In this document: positions 18,465 through 29,827 of the stretch, piece by piece
How the letters are laid out: each line of letters opens with the position of its first letter
Position numbering within the stretch: the first letter of the stretch is position 1
Assembly (NCBI RefSeq): GCF_006974125.1
Contig: NZ_CP037858.1
Span: 4,340,001-4,404,000, forward strand
Reading direction: 5' to 3'
DNA from: Stenotrophomonas maltophilia
GTDB lineage: Bacteria; Pseudomonadota; Gammaproteobacteria; Xanthomonadales; Xanthomonadaceae
Length of the DNA: 64,000 bases
Notes under the pieces: model-generated
Told to the model about the DNA's origin: nothing
What the model saw: the letters and a program-made list of their open reading frames with translations, nothing else
Database searches by the model: none
Translations under genes and position numbers: made by a program

Positions 18465-18899
18465 TCAGCCGTGGCCGGCAGCCACCACCGCCAGGGTCAG
18501 CCGCGAGATGCATACCAGGCGGCCCTGCTCGTCCTCGATGCGGATCTCCCACAGCTGGGTGCTGCGGCCGACGTGCAGCGCGCGGGCGGTGCCGGTGACC
18601 GTGCCCGAGCGCACGGCGCGCACGTGGTTGGCGTTGATCTCCAGGCCCACGCAGATCTGCTTGCCGGTATCCACGCACAGGTTGCCGGCGCTGCTGCCCA
18701 GGGTCTCGGCCAGCACCACCGAGGCACCACCATGCAGGATGCCGTAGGGCTGGCGGGTGCGCTCATCCACCGGCATGGTGGCCTGCAGCCAGTCCTCGCC
18801 GGCGGCGCTGAAGACGATGCCCAGGGATTCAATCGCCGTGTCGCGGCTGAGCGCGTTGAGCTGCTCGATGGAAACGGCTTCGCGGAACACCTGGGTCAT
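18465..18899 (-). CDS. PaaI/YdiI-type hotdog acyl-CoA thioesterase
   Basis: 144 residues of the hotdog fold. GILHGGASVVLAETLGSSAG is the conserved substrate and catalytic segment (His-Gly-Gly then Glu on the long helix). GLEINANHVRAVRSGTVTGTA is the core strand-turn region. Hydrolyses acyl- or aryl-CoA thioesters; the substrate cannot be read from sequence. Its ribosome site GAAGGT overlaps the stop codon of the phospholipase D gene 10 bases upstream, so the two are coupled. Confidence 0.93.
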   Translation of the reverse strand: MTQVFREAVSIEQLNALSRDTAIESLGIVFSAAGEDWLQATMPVDERTRQPYGILHGGASVVLAETLGSSAGNLCVDTGKQICVGLEINANHVRAVRSGTVTGTARALHVGRSTQLWEIRIEDEQGRLVCISRLTLAVVAAGHG

Positions 18900-18909
18900 G
18901 CGGGTACCT

Positions 18910-20961
18910 TCAGAGGATGGGAACGAGACCGGCGCCGAATGCTGTCAGCATGCGCACCAGCAGCCACTTCGGGCCGACGTTGACTTCGGGGAAGTCGCCG
19001 ACGGCGACGTAGCAGCGATGGAAATCAGGATCCTGCCGTGGCAGCGGCCGCGGGCACTCGGGGCCGGGCTTGAACTCGTAGTCGGTGGCGTAGCGCCACG
19101 GCCAGAAATCAAGGATGGGCAGCGCTTCGGAGGCCTTGCCGACGCTGTAGTTCAGCCCCGACAGCACCGGTGGCTTGGCCCGTGGCGCCACCGTCCAGGA
19201 GTTCTGCGGGTGGGTATCACGCAGGATGCTCTGCGCCAGTTCCTCGGCAAAAACAGGGTCATCGATGATCACCGCGCCTTCGGTGTTGTAGTTCTCGCTG
19301 CGCGGATCGAAGTTGTGGGTGCCGACCACGCCGATGCGGCGGTCGACCACCAGCGACTTGGCATGCAGGCCCATGCGCGCGCCCTTGCGGGTGACCGGCA
19401 ACGGCTTGTTGACCGCCTTGCTGCCCAGGAACGACGGCCGCGTCTCGGTGCGCAACAGGCGCGTTTCCACCTCGCTGCCGGCGGCGCGACGGCGTGCGCG
19501 TGCGTTGTCGTAGGCACCATCGCTGTGGCGATGGTTCAACGGGCCCTGCTTGCTGCCAGCATCCGAACCACTGCTGCTGCCACTGCGTGCGTTGCTGCCG
19601 GCGGCACTGCCGCCGATCAGCGGATTGCGGTCGCCCTCGTCTTCCCCCCCGGGCGCGGCGATCGGGTCCGGCAGCAGGTTGCGGTAGTCGACCGGCGCAT
19701 CCAGCGGGAACGGCTTGTATTCGAAGATGTTGAAGCCCAGTTCGCGCATGTTGCGCCGCTTGTACTTGTACGACAGCGCATACACGATCGGGTTGTCGGT
19801 CGCCGCCAGGCTGTTGCTGGACACCACCACGCGGGGTGGCTGCGGGCGCTTGCGCAGTTCACGGAACAGCTTCTGCGCCGGCTTGGACAACACCAGGTAC
19901 GGCGTCTGCAGGATCACTTCCTTCTGCGCACTGGCGATCAGCGCATCCAGCTGTGGCTCGGTCACATGCTGGCCGGCCAGCGGGGCATCGGCCTTCTCGC
20001 GGCGATGCTTGCGTGGCAGGTCGGCCACGTAGCGCACCGATGCCACCGGTAGCGCGGTATCCACGAAGGAACGGGTGACGAACTCGGTGTCGTTGGCTTC
20101 GGCGCTGACCCGCTGTACCCGTTCCGGGCGCCGGAAGGTGGCCGGTGGCAGCGTTGGCACGCCTTCGCGCAGCAGGGTGCGGCCCACGTCGTTGAGGCGC
20201 TCGGCCGGCACGCTGCGGTGGGCGCGCCAGAACGCGTCGAAGTTGGCCGCCATCGCACGTGCTTCGGGGCCGGCGATCAGCACATCGCGGTCGCGGAAGT
20301 TGTACTCACGGTCCCAGTCGTAATAATCGTCCTGGTAGTTGCGGCCACCGACCACGCCGATCGCATCGTCGATCACCAGCAGCTTGTTGTGCATGCGCTG
20401 GTTGAAGCGGCGGAAGCAGCACAGCACGCTGCCGGCATAGTCGAAGTAGTTCAGCCGGGCCTTGCCGAAGGTCGGGTTGTAGACCCGAAGCTGGAAATTC
20501 TGGTGGGCACCGGACAGGGCGCCGAGGATCTGCAGGTCGGAGATCGCCGAGAGCTGGTCGATCAGCAGCCGTACCTTCACCCCGCGGCGCGATGCGGCCA
20601 GCAGTTCGTCGATGACCAGGCGGGCGCTGTCGTCCTTGTCGAAGATGTAGGTCTGCAGGTCGATGCTGCGGGTGGCACTGCGCAGCAGGTTCAGGCGCGC
20701 CACCAGGGCGCCCTCGCCCTCATCGAGCAGGGTGGCGTAGTGGCGCGGTCGTTCCGGGGTGGATTCGGTGAACGCCCGGCCGGCCAGCGCACGCAGCGGC
20801 GAGTCCTGTGCACAGCGGTCGGGACGCTGGCAATCCACCACGGTCGAACGTGCCTGCACGGCGATTGCCTCGGCGCGGTCACGCTCGGCATTCGACAGCG
20901 ATGCACAACCACTGCCCAGCAACACGGTTGCCAGCGCCAGTACACGCAGCAGGAGGTTCAC
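18910..20961 (-). CDS. Phospholipase D family lipoprotein
   Basis: 683 residues from a GTG that overlaps the yceI stop (GTGA). A lipoprotein signal ends in LLGSGCA. Two HKD catalytic motifs are present: HNKLLVIDD near residue 190 and LHAKSLVVDRRIGVVGTHNFDPRS near residue 535. Together they form one active site. Between the halves is a Ser/Gly/Ala-rich linker (GGSAAGSNARSGSSSGSDAG). The layout resembles cardiolipin synthase C/periplasmic PLD proteins, which move phosphatidyl groups; the lipoprotein anchor suggests an envelope location. Confidence 0.93.
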   Translation of the reverse strand: MNLLLRVLALATVLLGSGCASLSNAERDRAEAIAVQARSTVVDCQRPDRCAQDSPLRALAGRAFTESTPERPRHYATLLDEGEGALVARLNLLRSATRSIDLQTYIFDKDDSARLVIDELLAASRRGVKVRLLIDQLSAISDLQILGALSGAHQNFQLRVYNPTFGKARLNYFDYAGSVLCCFRRFNQRMHNKLLVIDDAIGVVGGRNYQDDYYDWDREYNFRDRDVLIAGPEARAMAANFDAFWRAHRSVPAERLNDVGRTLLREGVPTLPPATFRRPERVQRVSAEANDTEFVTRSFVDTALPVASVRYVADLPRKHRREKADAPLAGQHVTEPQLDALIASAQKEVILQTPYLVLSKPAQKLFRELRKRPQPPRVVVSSNSLAATDNPIVYALSYKYKRRNMRELGFNIFEYKPFPLDAPVDYRNLLPDPIAAPGGEDEGDRNPLIGGSAAGSNARSGSSSGSDAGSKQGPLNHRHSDGAYDNARARRRAAGSEVETRLLRTETRPSFLGSKAVNKPLPVTRKGARMGLHAKSLVVDRRIGVVGTHNFDPRSENYNTEGAVIIDDPVFAEELAQSILRDTHPQNSWTVAPRAKPPVLSGLNYSVGKASEALPILDFWPWRYATDYEFKPGPECPRPLPRQDPDFHRCYVAVGDFPEVNVGPKWLLVRMLTAFGAGLVPIL

Positions 20962-21575
20962 GGTTTCGGCGCCTCGCTCAGGCGCGCACGCAATACGAAA
21001 GTCACTCGGTCACTCAAGGCAAGCTGCCAGCTGTCCATGCCGTACCGGCCTCGCTGCACGGTACCGCGGCTGACGACGTCGCAATCATAGCCGGGTCGGG
21101 CACACTCCGCCTTCTCGACCTTCAGTGTCTCGGGGTGGCTGATCCCGCGCAGGGTCAGCCGGCCATTGATGTCGCCACCGCTCTCCACGGTTTCCGGCCA
21201 GTACGGCAGCGAGTCGAACTCGACCACCGGATGGCGGCCGGCATCGAAGAACTCCTCGCCGCGCATCCAGCCGGTGTAGCGTGATTTGCCGGGAATCTCG
21301 ACCGAGCGCGTGAACATCTTCAGGTGCACCTGGTGGCGGCCGTCGGAGAGGATCTCGATGCGCCCCTCGAAGTGCGGGAACAGGCCTTCGATACGCTGCC
21401 CGAAGCGGGTGCGCACCTCGAAGCCGATCTGCGAACGCTGGGTATCCAGGCGCATGACCCTGTGCGCCTCGGCGACCACCGGTGGCAGGGTGGTCGGCGT
21501 GGGCACGGCGGCCCAGGCCGGGCCAAGTGCCAGCAGCGCGGGCAGCAGATAGCGGCTGCGCCGCGCCAGGCTCAT
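20958..21575 (-). CDS. YceI family periplasmic protein
   Basis: 205 residues with a signal peptide (LLPALLALGPAWA). The YceI lipocalin-like pattern is visible: MRLDTQRSQIGFEVRTRFG, EGLFPHFEGRIEI and FFDAGRHPVVEFDSLPYW. Members bind isoprenoid or amphipathic lipids in the periplasm. Its stop overlaps the phospholipase D start by four bases, and sixA ends four bases upstream, giving a compact sixA-yceI-PLD-thioesterase string. Confidence 0.9.
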   Translation of the reverse strand: MSLARRSRYLLPALLALGPAWAAVPTPTTLPPVVAEAHRVMRLDTQRSQIGFEVRTRFGQRIEGLFPHFEGRIEILSDGRHQVHLKMFTRSVEIPGKSRYTGWMRGEEFFDAGRHPVVEFDSLPYWPETVESGGDINGRLTLRGISHPETLKVEKAECARPGYDCDVVSRGTVQRGRYGMDSWQLALSDRVTFVLRARLSEAPKP

Positions 21576-21579
21576 CGGA

Positions 21580-22056
21580 TCACGGCCACCAGAATGCGTT
21601 CAGGCTGGCCACGCCCGGCTCGATCGAGGCCTCACGCGGGAAGCCGAGCACGGCGATCCCCGCCGGCGGCATGCCGCGGTAGTCGCTGCTGGTGCCCTCG
21701 GTCATCAACGCCACCAGCCGCTCCAGGCCCGGGTTGTGGCCGACGATCAGCACCCGGTCGAGATCACGGCGGTCGTCCACCAATGCCGCCAGGGTGCCGG
21801 GAGTGGCTTCGTAGATGCGGTCTTCCAGGCGCTTTTCCACGTAACCGATGGTGCCGAGCACGGCTTCCAGGGTTTCGCGGGTACGCCGCGCCGGTGAACA
21901 CAGCACGCAGTCCGGCAGCAGGTTGTTTTCCTTCAGCCACTTGCCGGCGGCTTCGGCTTCAGCCAGCCCCACCGGCGACAACGGCCGGTCGAGGTCGGCC
22001 TGGCCGGGGGTAGCCGGTTCGGCATGGGCATGGCGCAGCAGGATCAATTCACGCAT
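21580..22056 (-). CDS. sixA: Phosphohistidine phosphatase SixA
   Basis: 158 residues of the histidine phosphatase superfamily. The catalytic LLRHAHAEP lies at residues 6-14 and the second histidine in VLIVGHNPGLERL. CSPARRTRETLEAV supplies the conserved arginine. SixA removes phosphate from histidines of phosphorelay or phosphotransferase proteins. It is four bases from yceI and 49 bases after the ParA gene. Confidence 0.93.
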   Translation of the reverse strand: MRELILLRHAHAEPATPGQADLDRPLSPVGLAEAEAAGKWLKENNLLPDCVLCSPARRTRETLEAVLGTIGYVEKRLEDRIYEATPGTLAALVDDRRDLDRVLIVGHNPGLERLVALMTEGTSSDYRGMPPAGIAVLGFPREASIEPGVASLNAFWWP

Positions 22057-22105
22057 CGCGGGTTTCCATGAAGAAGAGGATGCAGCAGAAAGAGTGACGC
22101 AGGGA

Positions 22106-24382
<2,277 letters not shown>

Positions 24383-24402
24383 TCAAAGCAACAGCCGTGG
24401 TT

Positions 24403-24506
24403 GGCCGGGCGGGGTGGGTTCGCGGGGGACGCCGTAAACCCATCCATGGGGGCTTGGCCGCGGCATCCATGCCGCGGACACCCCCGCGAACCCACCCCGC
24501 CCGGCC
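24403..24506 (-). repeat. Long-stem element, copy A
   Basis: Two 26-base arms (24403-24428 and 24481-24506) are perfect reverse complements and enclose exactly 52 bases. The interior contains a second hairpin, CCGCGGCAT-CC-ATGCCGCGG (24459-24478), and on the minus strand a conserved tail ending GGGTTTACGGCGT. Same interior length and layout as copies B, C and D. Confidence 0.9.
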
Positions 24507-24595
24507 TCTGACAATTTCCGACTGCGTCCGCCACGGAAAAGAAAGAAGAAAAGCAGAAGCAAAAGCAAAAGCGCTTGGCTGGCCGCTCTTTGTAG

Positions 24596-24702
24596 AGCCG
24601 AGCCCACGCTCGGCTGCCTTTCGATCAGATATCGAATAGTCGATTCCGATGCAGATTCATCCACGCATGGCGTGGATCTACCGTGTCGACCAAGGTCGAC
24701 AC
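24596..24702. repeat. Three short interspersed hairpins
   Basis: AGCCGAGC/GCTCGGCT (24596-24615), ATCCACGCATGGCGTGGAT (24659-24677) and GTGTCGACCAAGGTCGACAC (24683-24702). The second, with its ATCTAC tail, recurs exactly at 44890-44908. They lie between long-stem copies A and B and resemble REP-type hairpins with different stem sequences. Confidence 0.75.
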
Positions 24703-24733
24703 CTACCAACAGCAGCGTCGAACCGTCAGAGGT

Positions 24734-24831
24734 GGGGCGGTGTGGGTTGGCAGGACCGTTGGCGCCATGGATGGCGCCATCGAGCCCCCAGGGACGGGTT
24801 TACGGCGTGTCCTGCCAACCCACACCGCCCC
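24734..24831 (+). repeat. Long-stem element, copy B
   Basis: Arms 24734-24756 and 24809-24831 are perfect 23-base complements, extendable by three more pairs including one G:T. The 52-base interior is identical to copy D and contains the hairpin GGCGCCAT-GG-ATGGCGCC (24761-24778). It is inverted relative to copy A. Confidence 0.92.
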
Positions 24832-24910
24832 GCCATCCCGCGGATTGCCCGCTGTTGCTCCGGCTGTTGCCTCTGCGGGTGCCGGGTGCAACCCGGCCGG
24901 ACCCCCTTCC

Positions 24911-25546
24911 TCAGGGCCAGGCCGGTGGTGCGGCCACCCACGCCTGCTGCACTTCGGCCAACGACGCACGCTCGTCCTCGCGCCATTGCGGCAGCAGCTG
25001 CGCGTAGTTGGCGCTGGCGCTCCATTGCGACGGCTCGGTGCGCACCGCTGCGGCATACCACTGCACCGCTTCCTGTTTCTGCCCCATCCGCCACAGCGCC
25101 AGCGCATAGGTCGGTGGCACCCAGCTGGGCTTGCTGCGCGCATTGCCGGCCGATGACAGCCATTGCTCCAGCGCTGCCTCCGGCTTGCCCTGGCGCAGCA
25201 GGTCCCAGCCATAGTTCCAGCGCACGCTGCGGCCCGCGCTGCTCTGTGCCGGCGCCTCCTTCAAAGCCTCGCCGTACAGCTGGTCGGCCAGCTCGGCACG
25301 GCCCTGGGTGCTGGCCAACGAAGCCAGCTGCACGGTGGCTTCCACCGCGCGCCGGCCGCGCTCGCGCAGCCTCACCAGCTGGCTGACCAGCTCATCGCCC
25401 TCGCCCTGCATCGCCACCATCGGTGCCGCCGCCAGGTCGCTGTCGAAGTAGAACTCCTGTGGTGCCGGCATGGCCGGCGCGGCCCACGCCGTGGCCGCTC
25501 CCGAGGCCAGCAGCACGCTGGCCAGGATCTTTCCTGGAACTGACAT
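24911..25546 (-). CDS. Secreted TPR-like protein
   Basis: 211 residues from MSVPGKILASVLLASGAATAWA, a signal peptide; GGGGAGAAGGG lies just before the ATG. The mature part is helical with TPR-like repeats (AELADQLYGEALKEAPAQSSAGRSVRWNYGWDLL, YALALWRMGQKQEAVQWYAAAV). Probably a periplasmic scaffold or binding protein; no catalytic motif is seen. It is divergent from the indolepyruvate oxidoreductase across 172 bases and convergent with the AAA ATPase. No name can be given. Confidence 0.75.
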   Translation of the reverse strand: MSVPGKILASVLLASGAATAWAAPAMPAPQEFYFDSDLAAAPMVAMQGEGDELVSQLVRLRERGRRAVEATVQLASLASTQGRAELADQLYGEALKEAPAQSSAGRSVRWNYGWDLLRQGKPEAALEQWLSSAGNARSKPSWVPPTYALALWRMGQKQEAVQWYAAAVRTEPSQWSASANYAQLLPQWREDERASLAEVQQAWVAAPPAWP

Positions 25547-25718
25547 CCCTTCTCCCCAGGCTGCACAACCGCAGCCTCCCTCTCTCGCCTCCGATCCTAA
25601 CCCCAGCAGCGGCGCGGGCGCGAGTGCCGGGACCACCACGGCCCCGCTGCTACAATTCGCGCCTTTCCCGCCGCGTGCCCGCACGCGGCCGGTGCCAGCC
25701 GATCCTACCGGGCCAGCC

Positions 25719-28700
25719 ATGACCAGTACCGCGCAACTCACTTCGCCCTCTTCCGCCGACCTGATCGACCGTGATTACACGCTCGACCACAAGTACAGCC
25801 GCAACGAGGGGCGGATCTACCTGAGTGGCGTGCAGGCGCTGGTACGGCTGCCGCTGATGCAGCGCCTGCGCGATGCCGCCGAAGGCATCGACAGCGCCGG
25901 TTTCGTCAGTGGCTACCGTGGCAGTCCGCTGGGCGGCTTCGACCTGGAACTGTGGCGCGCGCGCAAGCACCTGGACGCAGCCAAGGTGAAGTTCACCCCG
26001 GGCCTGAACGAGGACCTGGGCGCCACCATGGTGTGGGGCACCCAGCAGACCAACCTGTTCCCCGGCGCCAACGTGCAGGGCGTGTTCGGCATGTGGTACG
26101 GCAAGGGCCCCGGCGTGGACCGTTGCGGCGACGTGTTCAAGCATGCCAATGCCGCCGGCACCTCGCGCTACGGCGGCGTGCTGGCACTGGCTGCCGATGA
26201 CCATGCCTGCCGCAGCTCGACCCTGCCGCACGGCAGCGAGGACGAGTTCGTCAGCGCGATGATGCCGGTGCTGAACCCGGCCGGCGTGCAGGACATCCTC
26301 GACATGGGCCTGCTGGGCTGGGCGATGAGCCGCTATACCGGCCGCTGGGTGGGCTTCAAGACCATTGCCGAGACGGTGGAATCCTCGGCCTCGGTCGAGG
26401 TCGATCCGCTGGCGCGCCGCATCGTGCTGCCGGAAGATTTCGAGATGCCGTCGGCTGGCCTCAACATCCGCTGGCCGGACCCGCCGCTGGACCAGGAAAT
26501 GCGCCTGCACCGCTATGCGGTGAAAGCCGCGCAGGCGTTTGCCCGCGCCAACGGCATCGACAAGGTGGTGATGGATGCGCCGCGCGCGCGGCTGGGCATC
26601 GTCACCACCGGCAAGAGCTACCTGGATGTGCTGCAGGCGCTGGAATACCTGGGCCTGGATGAAGCCGCATGCGCTGACATCGGCATCCGCGTGTACAAGG
26701 TCGGCATGACCTGGCCGCTGGAGCCGCAGGGCATCGCCCGCTTCGCGCAGGGTCTGGAAGACATCATCGTGGTGGAGGAGAAGCGCGCCTTCATCGAGCG
26801 CCAGATGAAGGAACAGTTCTTCAACTGGCCGGCCAGCTGGGGCCAGCGCCCGTCCATCGTCGGCAAGTACGACGAGAGCGGCGAATGGATCCTGCCGTCC
26901 ACCGGCGAACTGACCCCGGCCACCATCGCCGGCGTGATCGGCCGCCGCATCCAGAAGTTCTTCAACAACGAGTCGATCGAGCAGCGCCTGCAGTGGATGC
27001 AGGAGAAGGAAGCCGAGCTTGCATTGCCGCGCGCCAGCTTCCCGCGCGTGCCGCACTACTGCTCGGGCTGCCCGCACAACACCTCCACGCAGGTGCCGGA
27101 AGGTTCGCGTGCGCTGGCCGGCATCGGTTGCCACTACATGGTGACCTGGATGGACCGCAGCACCGACACCTTCACCCACATGGGCGGCGAAGGCGTGACC
27201 TGGGCCGGGCAGGCGCCGTTCACCGACACCCCGCACGTATTCCAGAACCTGGGTGACGGCACCTATTTCCACAGCGGCTCGCTGGCGATCCGCCAGGCAG
27301 TCGCCGCCGGCGTCAACATCACCTACAAGATCCTCTACAACGATGCGGTGGCGATGACCGGCGGCCAGCCGGTGGACGGCCCGCTGAGCGTGCCCGACAT
27401 CGCCAGGCAGATGCGCGCCGAAGGCATCCACACCATCGTGGTGCTGTCGGACAACATCGGCAAGTGGACCGGCCAGCGCGAACACTTCCCCAGCGACGTG
27501 GAGTTCCATGACCGCAGCGAGCTGGAGGAGGTGCAGAAGCGCCTGCGCGAAGTGAAGGGTGTTTCGATCCTGATCTACGAACAGACCTGCGCCACCGAGA
27601 AGCGCCGCCGCCGCAAGCGCGGCAAGCTGGAAGACCCGCAGAAGCGCGTGCTGATCAATTCACTGGTCTGCGAAGGCTGCGGCGACTGCGGCAAGAAGAG
27701 CTTCTGCGTATCGGTGCTGCCGAAGGAAACCGAGTTCGGGCGCAAGCGCGAGATCGACCAATCCAACTGCAACAAGGACTATTCCTGCGTGAATGGCTTC
27801 TGCCCGAGCTTCGTCACCGTGCACGGTGGCCAGCCGCGCAAGGGCAGCAAGCGCGATGCCTCCACCCTGCTGGACAACCTGCCGGCGCCGACCCTCCGCG
27901 GCACGCTGGAACAGCCCTGGAACATCCTGATCACCGGCGTCGGCGGTACCGGTGTGGTGACCATCGGCGCGCTGCTGGGCATGGCCGGTCACCTGGAAGG
28001 CAAGGGTGCGACCGTGCTGGACCAGACCGGCCTGGCGCAGAAGGGTGGCGCGGTGACCACGCACATCCGCATCGCCCGCCGCCCGGATGACATCCACGCC
28101 GTGCGCATCGCCGCCGGTGAGGCCGACCTGGTGCTGGGCTGCGACATGGTGGTGGTCAATGACTACTGGGCCCTGTCGAAGGTGCGCGCCGGACGTTCGC
28201 AGGTGGTGCTGAACACCTACGAAGCGATGCCGGGCACGTTCACCACCCGCCCGGACATGCAGTTCCCCGCCGCCGACATCGTCGCCGGTGTGCGCGTGGC
28301 CCTGGGCGGCCAGGAGCCGCTGCTGCTGGATGCTACCCAGCTGGCCACTGCGCTGCTGGGCGATGCCATCGCCGCCAACCTGTTCATCCTCGGCTACGCC
28401 TGGCAGCAGGGCCTGGTGCCGCTGTCGTTCGAATCGCTGATGCGCGCCATCGAGTTGAATGGCGCGGCCGTGGCGATGAACCAGCAGGCATTCGCCTGGG
28501 GCCGCCTGGCCGCCGTCGATCCGCAGGCCGTGCAGCAGGCCGCCGGCCTGGTGCGCAACCGCCACACCGATACCGAATCCACCCCGGGCCCGCTGCATCC
28601 GCTGCCGCCGGGCGAGTGGGAAGGCAACGAATGGGGTGCAACTGCGGCACCGCGCAACACCGCTGACGAACGCGAGCTGCGCGGCCTGCCCTCGCATGGC

Positions 28701-29405
28701 GGCGACGTCGCCTTCCTGCCGCTGGACGACGCGCGCCTGTCGCGCTCGCTGGATGAAATGATCGAGCGCCGTGCCGCCTTCCTGGTCGAGTACCAGGATG
28801 CCGCCTACGCCAAGCGTTACCGTGATCTGGTGGCACGCGTACGCGCCACCGAGGCCGATCGCATCGGCGGTTCCACCGCGCTGACCGAGACTGTGGCCCG
28901 CTACCTGTTCAAGCTGATGGCCTACAAGGACGAGTACGAAGTGGCGCGCCTGTACACCAGCGGCGACTTCCAGCGCCGCCTGCAACAGCAGTTCGAGGGC
29001 GACTACCAGCTGCGCTTCCACCTGGCGCCGCCGCTGTTCGCGAAGAAGGACGAGCAGGGCCGGTTGCTGAAGAAGGAATACGGCCCGTGGATGTTCAAGG
29101 CCTTCGGCCTGCTGGCGAAGCTGAAGTTCCTGCGCGGCGGCCGCTTTGATGTGTTCGGCCGTACCGAGGAGCGCCGCATGGAGCGCAAGCTGATCGGCGA
29201 CTACGAAGCCACCGTGCAGCTGCTGCTGGATGGCCTGGATGACGACCGCCTGGCGCTGGCGGTGGAGATTGCCAGCGTCCCCGAGCACATCCGCGGCTTC
29301 GGCCACGTCAAGGAAGCGCATTTCGCGCAGGCCAAGGCGCGCGAAGCCACGCTGCTGGCGCAGTGGCGCAACCCGAAGGCGCTGCACATCGTGCAGGTGG
29401 CTTGA
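25719..29405 (+). CDS. Indolepyruvate ferredoxin oxidoreductase, fused multidomain form
   Basis: 1228 residues from MTSTAQLTSPSSADLIDRD; the open frame extends upstream but runs through the promoter region. Pyrimidine-domain segment near residue 70 (GFVSGYRGSPLGGFDLELW). TPP-binding region about 447-560 with CSGCPHN and the GDGTYFHSG motif. A cysteine cluster (CEGCGDCGKKSFC, then CNKDYSCVNGFC) near residues 650-690 would bind iron-sulfur. A gamma-type domain starts near 738 (ITGVGGTGVVTIGALLG). The enzyme oxidatively decarboxylates aryl-2-oxoacids to acyl-CoA, reducing ferredoxin, in aromatic amino acid breakdown. The fused single chain is typical of aerobic proteobacteria. Confidence 0.95.
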   Translation: MTSTAQLTSPSSADLIDRDYTLDHKYSRNEGRIYLSGVQALVRLPLMQRLRDAAEGIDSAGFVSGYRGSPLGGFDLELWRARKHLDAAKVKFTPGLNEDLGATMVWGTQQTNLFPGANVQGVFGMWYGKGPGVDRCGDVFKHANAAGTSRYGGVLALAADDHACRSSTLPHGSEDEFVSAMMPVLNPAGVQDILDMGLLGWAMSRYTGRWVGFKTIAETVESSASVEVDPLARRIVLPEDFEMPSAGLNIRWPDPPLDQEMRLHRYAVKAAQAFARANGIDKVVMDAPRARLGIVTTGKSYLDVLQALEYLGLDEAACADIGIRVYKVGMTWPLEPQGIARFAQGLEDIIVVEEKRAFIERQMKEQFFNWPASWGQRPSIVGKYDESGEWILPSTGELTPATIAGVIGRRIQKFFNNESIEQRLQWMQEKEAELALPRASFPRVPHYCSGCPHNTSTQVPEGSRALAGIGCHYMVTWMDRSTDTFTHMGGEGVTWAGQAPFTDTPHVFQNLGDGTYFHSGSLAIRQAVAAGVNITYKILYNDAVAMTGGQPVDGPLSVPDIARQMRAEGIHTIVVLSDNIGKWTGQREHFPSDVEFHDRSELEEVQKRLREVKGVSILIYEQTCATEKRRRRKRGKLEDPQKRVLINSLVCEGCGDCGKKSFCVSVLPKETEFGRKREIDQSNCNKDYSCVNGFCPSFVTVHGGQPRKGSKRDASTLLDNLPAPTLRGTLEQPWNILITGVGGTGVVTIGALLGMAGHLEGKGATVLDQTGLAQKGGAVTTHIRIARRPDDIHAVRIAAGEADLVLGCDMVVVNDYWALSKVRAGRSQVVLNTYEAMPGTFTTRPDMQFPAADIVAGVRVALGGQEPLLLDATQLATALLGDAIAANLFILGYAWQQGLVPLSFESLMRAIELNGAAVAMNQQAFAWGRLAAVDPQAVQQAAGLVRNRHTDTESTPGPLHPLPPGEWEGNEWGATAAPRNTADERELRGLPSHGGDVAFLPLDDARLSRSLDEMIERRAAFLVEYQDAAYAKRYRDLVARVRATEADRIGGSTALTETVARYLFKLMAYKDEYEVARLYTSGDFQRRLQQQFEGDYQLRFHLAPPLFAKKDEQGRLLKKEYGPWMFKAFGLLAKLKFLRGGRFDVFGRTEERRMERKLIGDYEATVQLLLDGLDDDRLALAVEIASVPEHIRGFGHVKEAHFAQAKAREATLLAQWRNPKALHIVQVA

Positions 29406-29427
29406 AGCGGCGCGGCGCAACGGAAAG

Positions 29428-29517
29428 GCAACCTATAGATTGCATAGTGAAATGGCAACCGAAAGGTTGCCTCCTCAACGGGAAAGCGATAGGTTGCTTG
29501 TCGTAAAGCAACCTATC
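29428..29517. promoter_or_regulatory. Operator array upstream of hipBA
   Basis: Three dyads share the half-site GCAACC. Site 1 is GCAACC-TATA-GATTGC (29428-29443, one mismatch). Site 2 is GGCAACC-GAAA-GGTTGCC (29454-29471, perfect). Site 3 pairs GATAGGTTGC (29488-29497) with GCAACCTATC (29508-29517), perfect 10-base arms around a 10-base spacer and with half-sites facing the other way. The sites lie 50-140 bases before the antitoxin start, as expected for HipB autorepression. Confidence 0.8.
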
Positions 29518-29566
29518 CTTTGCGTACGCGTTGTCGTACGGTCATCTTTCCTTGGGGACTGCCGGT

Positions 29567-29824
29567 ATGGACAGGCCGCTGCACACAGTGAGGACAGCCC
29601 AACAACTTACGCCCCTGATGCGTGCTTTCCGGCGCCAGGCGGGCCTGAGCCAGGCTCAGTTGGCGGAGCAACTCGGGATCAGCCGCCAAGCAGTGGGCGC
29701 GCTGGAACGCGACCCTGCGTCGGCAAGCTTTGAACGCCTGATGCGGGTCTGGGCTGTGCTGGGTCTGGAGGTCAGCCTTCAGCAACGAAGTCACCAGGAG
29801 AACACGTCGTCATTGGAGTGGTGA
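29567..29824 (+). CDS. hipB: HipB-type antitoxin, XRE helix-turn-helix
   Basis: 85 residues from MDRPLHTVRTAQQLTPLM, with TTGGGGA before the ATG; a TTG further upstream is less likely. The helix-turn-helix is AGLSQAQLAEQLGISRQAVGALERDP (residues 24-49). Ends three bases before the hipA ATG. It would repress its own promoter through the upstream dyads and neutralise HipA. Confidence 0.9.
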   Translation: MDRPLHTVRTAQQLTPLMRAFRRQAGLSQAQLAEQLGISRQAVGALERDPASASFERLMRVWAVLGLEVSLQQRSHQENTSSLEW

Positions 29825-29827
29825 ACC

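Noticed and set aside
24383..24709. Minus-strand open frame with a poly-Leu/Phe stretch
   Set aside because: The stretch is the reverse reading of the AAAAGC/AGAAG purine run, and the rest is long-stem element A. Not a gene.
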